DNA of 64,000 nucleotides, taken from contig QANU01013726.1 in the NCBI GenBank assembly GCA_003254905.1, positions 177,422 through 241,421 on the forward strand. The letters are read 5' to 3'. Position numbers and translations under genes: made by a program. The DNA is from Nissolia schottii (taxonomy: Eukaryota > Streptophyta > Magnoliopsida > Fabales > Fabaceae). Below, piece by piece: positions 61,550 to 64,000 of this stretch. A model generated the notes under the pieces. That model made no database searches. It was given only the letters and a program-made list of their open reading frames with translations, and had not been told where the DNA came from. Numbering within the stretch: the first letter of the stretch is position 1; every line of letters starts with the position of its first letter.

Positions 61550-62157
61550 CTAGGTGGTGAGCACATTTATACATGATTATTTTTTGTTATGTTTCATCTA
61601 AACAGTTTCCTAACAGTTCAATTGTTTATTTATATGTCAGGGAATGGTGAATATTGTTCACCGAAGGCCGAAAAAGATCAAGGTCAATCAAGGGGACATG
61701 CTGCAATAGGCCAACCAAGAAGAAAATAGTGGAGGGAGGATGGTGAGGAATGTCTACAAATGATAGAGGCTTAACAAGAAGCCAGTCGTTACGGCTGTGC
61801 CTGACCCCCTGCTGAATTTGACGCAGAAGTTGCCACAACAACCGATGATGTTTGTTGTGGCTTGTTACTACCAATGCAACATGGCGAGCTGGTTGCAGAT
61901 GAAGCAGCCCCACTGCAACATGATGCACTGGCTGCAGAGGGCGACGTGGTTGCTGCCATGTTGTCCAATCCAACCACTGTTGTGGATAGGCAAGTACATG
62001 AAAAATGCCGATAAAGTTTGTGCGTGTGTATGTACAAAGTTTGTGCAACAATGTTCTGCTGTAATTTTGTTCATTGTACTGTATAAAGTTTGTACATTTT
62101 TTCTGACAGAGTCTATCTTCCATTTGCAGTCCACAGCGCGATGACAATGAAGACAAC

Positions 62158-64000
62158 TGATGGTTTTGTGCGGCTTAGAGATGGGGGGGTGAATCTAAGC
62201 AAAGTCTTTCGCTTTAAAAAAATTAACCTTTCTTTGAAAGTTGTCTCCTAAAAATTTAGGAGATATCTCCTTGTATTCAGGGAGACAAGTTTTCTGAAAA
62301 ACCAAAATTTTGAAAACGAAAACAGATTTTCTTTAAATGATAGGAAATGTAAATAGTGGAGAGAAGAAGAAAAACAAACACAATATTTATACTAGTTCAA
62401 TTCCTAGTCAGGAATCTACGTCCAGTTCTTTAATCGCCAAAATCTGTTTTTCTTTCACAAAAACTTACAAGCGCCAATAGTTCTTCTCAAGAACTCACAA
62501 GACAGAAATTTCAAATACAGAGACTTGAACTGAAAATCTTTCTCTCAAGCTCTCTGTTGCTCACCAAAAAACAAACTCTCAAATATCCAATTTTCTCACC
62601 TAGCAATAAAATACCAAAATACCAAATCTAAGGATTGAAAATAACATATTCAAAATATGAGAGGTTTGTAGGTGGAGCTCTTGAGGATGTATTTCAATGG
62701 CGATCTTTTTCTCTCATTTTTCTCTTATGTCTTGTGTGTCTTTAGAATGGTGAAGACACTCCCATTTATACTTGATCCTTGAATATTGAAGCTCAAGATC
62801 ATCTCCTTTATTTTTGCCATTCTTCCATGATTCCTTCTTGACATAACTCGTGTTCTTTCTTCTTCTGTCTTCAATCAACTCATTTTTTGTTGATGCCCAC
62901 TCAAGAAGGCTTTTGAGCATGTGCTTCAATTTGGTCCTTTTGACTGTTGCAAGAAGAACTTGTTTCTTGCTCCTTTTTCCATGAATTTTGCTTTTCAATT
63001 TCTTTCTTCTTTCACTTTTTTTTTTTGCAGGCTTTTCCCGTGATTTTATATTTCTTTGGCCATAAGGATAGCTTTCCTTTTTGTCCTATTCTATTTGACT
63101 CAACCGTAGCTGCATTATGTGAAGTTACCATGCTTGATTTTTACTTCCCAACATGTCTACTGTTCATTTTTCTTCTTTCCCTTTTCAATTTCATTTATTC
63201 TATATTCAGCAGCATATCATTCTTTCAAGGAAATTTGATTTCCTCCATTCATGTCCTTGATAGCATTTACTCTTCCTTATTTCCTTTCTTGTAAAACGTG
63301 ACTCAAGCTTCCTTGACCCACGAATATTGCTTTCCTTTTTGTTCTATTCCATTCCTTTTCTTTTAGTAAATTTGTAGACTATATCACGACTTCTGTTAGG
63401 GAAAGAACATTTCCTTAAGTGTTGTACTTGACAGCTATATATTTCCTTTTCCTTTTCTTGTTGACTGAGGCAAAGATATGCTTTTCCAATGATACTTTCC
63501 ATCTATATGTCATTGTCAACTCTTAATTTATATCACTTTCTTTCTTATTTATATTTTTCTTTCCTGATACCGTCAGCTTCCATTTTGCTCATCCTTGTCT
63601 TACATTTTCCATTGCTGCTGTAAGATATAATTGTTCCTTCCCAAAATATTTGATTCCTTTCTCTAAAAACATTTATGTCTTGCTTCCGTTTTGTTTTTAC
63701 TCAAGAGACTTGCCAATTTCTTTCTCAATTTGAGACCTATACGTTGGACCCCTTCACTTTTATGGATTGTGTTTGCTTCAAATATTTGACCATAGATTTT
63801 GGGCACCACAACCATATTTTCCCTTTTTGTACTAAAGCATTTACTTTTCCTGAAACACTTCAATACACACATTAAAAAGTTCACATAGTGTTTGTCATCA
63901 AATATAATAATTTAAAATTATAACTCAACAATCTCCCCCTTGATGACAAACATTTAAGGAAAAGTTAGATGAGATTTAAGATATACCTCTTTTGACAGAT
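62158..64000 (+). mobile_element. LTR-like repeat running off the window
   Basis: From about 62160 the sequence has the style of a long plant LTR: GAGATGGGGGGGTGAATCTAAG near the start, TATTTATACTAGTTC and TCTACGTCCAGTTC about 230 bases in, and CAACAATCTCCCCCTTGATG near 63930. It shares the G7-TGAAT/TCAATT and ACGTCCAGTYC landmarks with the element at 47827. No coding sequence was recognised and the right end lies outside the window. Confidence 0.5.

Larger units (their letters stand above)
56295..62157 (+). mobile_element. Large DNA-transposon-like element (family of the 6.5 kb MITE), right end lost
   Basis: Its left end (TTTGTTACACGTACACCCTA at about 56295, then CATACACC) matches the ends of the MITE at 6490-6712. 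A CT-rich leader-like region follows, then a small intron-containing gene (see 57234). TTTGTGCA words are frequent in its non-coding parts (56800-57175, 61270-61390, 62005-62100). A 3.1-kb LTR-like element interrupts it, and another LTR-like repeat replaces its right end at about 62158. No transposase was recognised, so the superfamily is open. Confidence 0.5.

Noticed and set aside
1..64000. CRISPR arrays, bacterial operons, phage or plasmid features
   Set aside because: Spliced plant genes and plant transposons throughout; no regularly spaced direct repeats of CRISPR type were seen.

Overview
The window is nuclear DNA from a flowering plant. It is AT-rich, its genes have GT-AG introns, its intergenic space is full of small DNA transposons and LTR remnants, and it carries two assembly gaps (N runs at 3563-3824 and 48294-48742). 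A legume is the most likely source, judged from the miR530 form and the overall repeat style; that assignment is inference. Four protein-coding genes, all on the + strand, and one microRNA gene on the - strand can be supported.

Layout. 1-9.6 kb: intergenic, with a Tourist-like MITE (703-1180) and a second MITE (6490-6712). 9952-11162: a three-exon R2R3-MYB gene of the RAX/Blind type (349 aa). 11.2-18.3 kb: intergenic, with a LINE RNase H remnant (about 16.03-16.33 kb) and a DNA-element-like block carrying GC-rich, exon-like sequence (16329-17314). 18308-22314: a six-exon acyl-CoA synthetase of the 4CL-like 7 type (543 aa). 23-28 kb: LTR, CACTA-like and SINE-like remnants. 30205-30425: a MIR530 hairpin on the - strand with three G-boxes 0.8-1.1 kb upstream. 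32-36 kb: a MITE and a hAT-like element with its target-site duplication. 36917-38320: a five-exon isoprenylated metallochaperone (HIPP, two HMA domains, C-terminal CSVM). 39.7-49.7 kb: a large decayed Mutator-like element (MULE) with long terminal inverted repeats, a transposase pseudogene, a plant-mobile-domain pseudogene and telomere-like repeats; two LTR elements are nested in it. 51466-54647: an ABCF1/GCN20-type ABC ATPase (599 aa). 55-64 kb: a LINE remnant and a second large DNA-transposon-like element. A 3.1-kb LTR-like element with a 5-bp target duplication interrupts that element's gene, and another LTR-like repeat cuts it off at about 62.16 kb.

The host genes do not form a pathway. 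They are a RAX-type regulator of meristem initiation, a probably peroxisomal acyl-activating enzyme, a microRNA, a metal-binding farnesylated protein and a cytosolic translation-associated ATPase. HIPP followed by ABCF1 repeats, from memory, the adjacent Arabidopsis pair HIPP3/ABCF1, so the 10-kb MULE appears to have been inserted between two anciently neighbouring genes.

The most useful observations are the unannotated MIR530 locus with its G-box cluster, the datable nested-transposon stack whose empty sites can be read exactly, and a DNA-transposon family (6.5 kb MITE plus the 56-62 kb element) marked by many copies of a short AAAGTTTGTGCA-like word.
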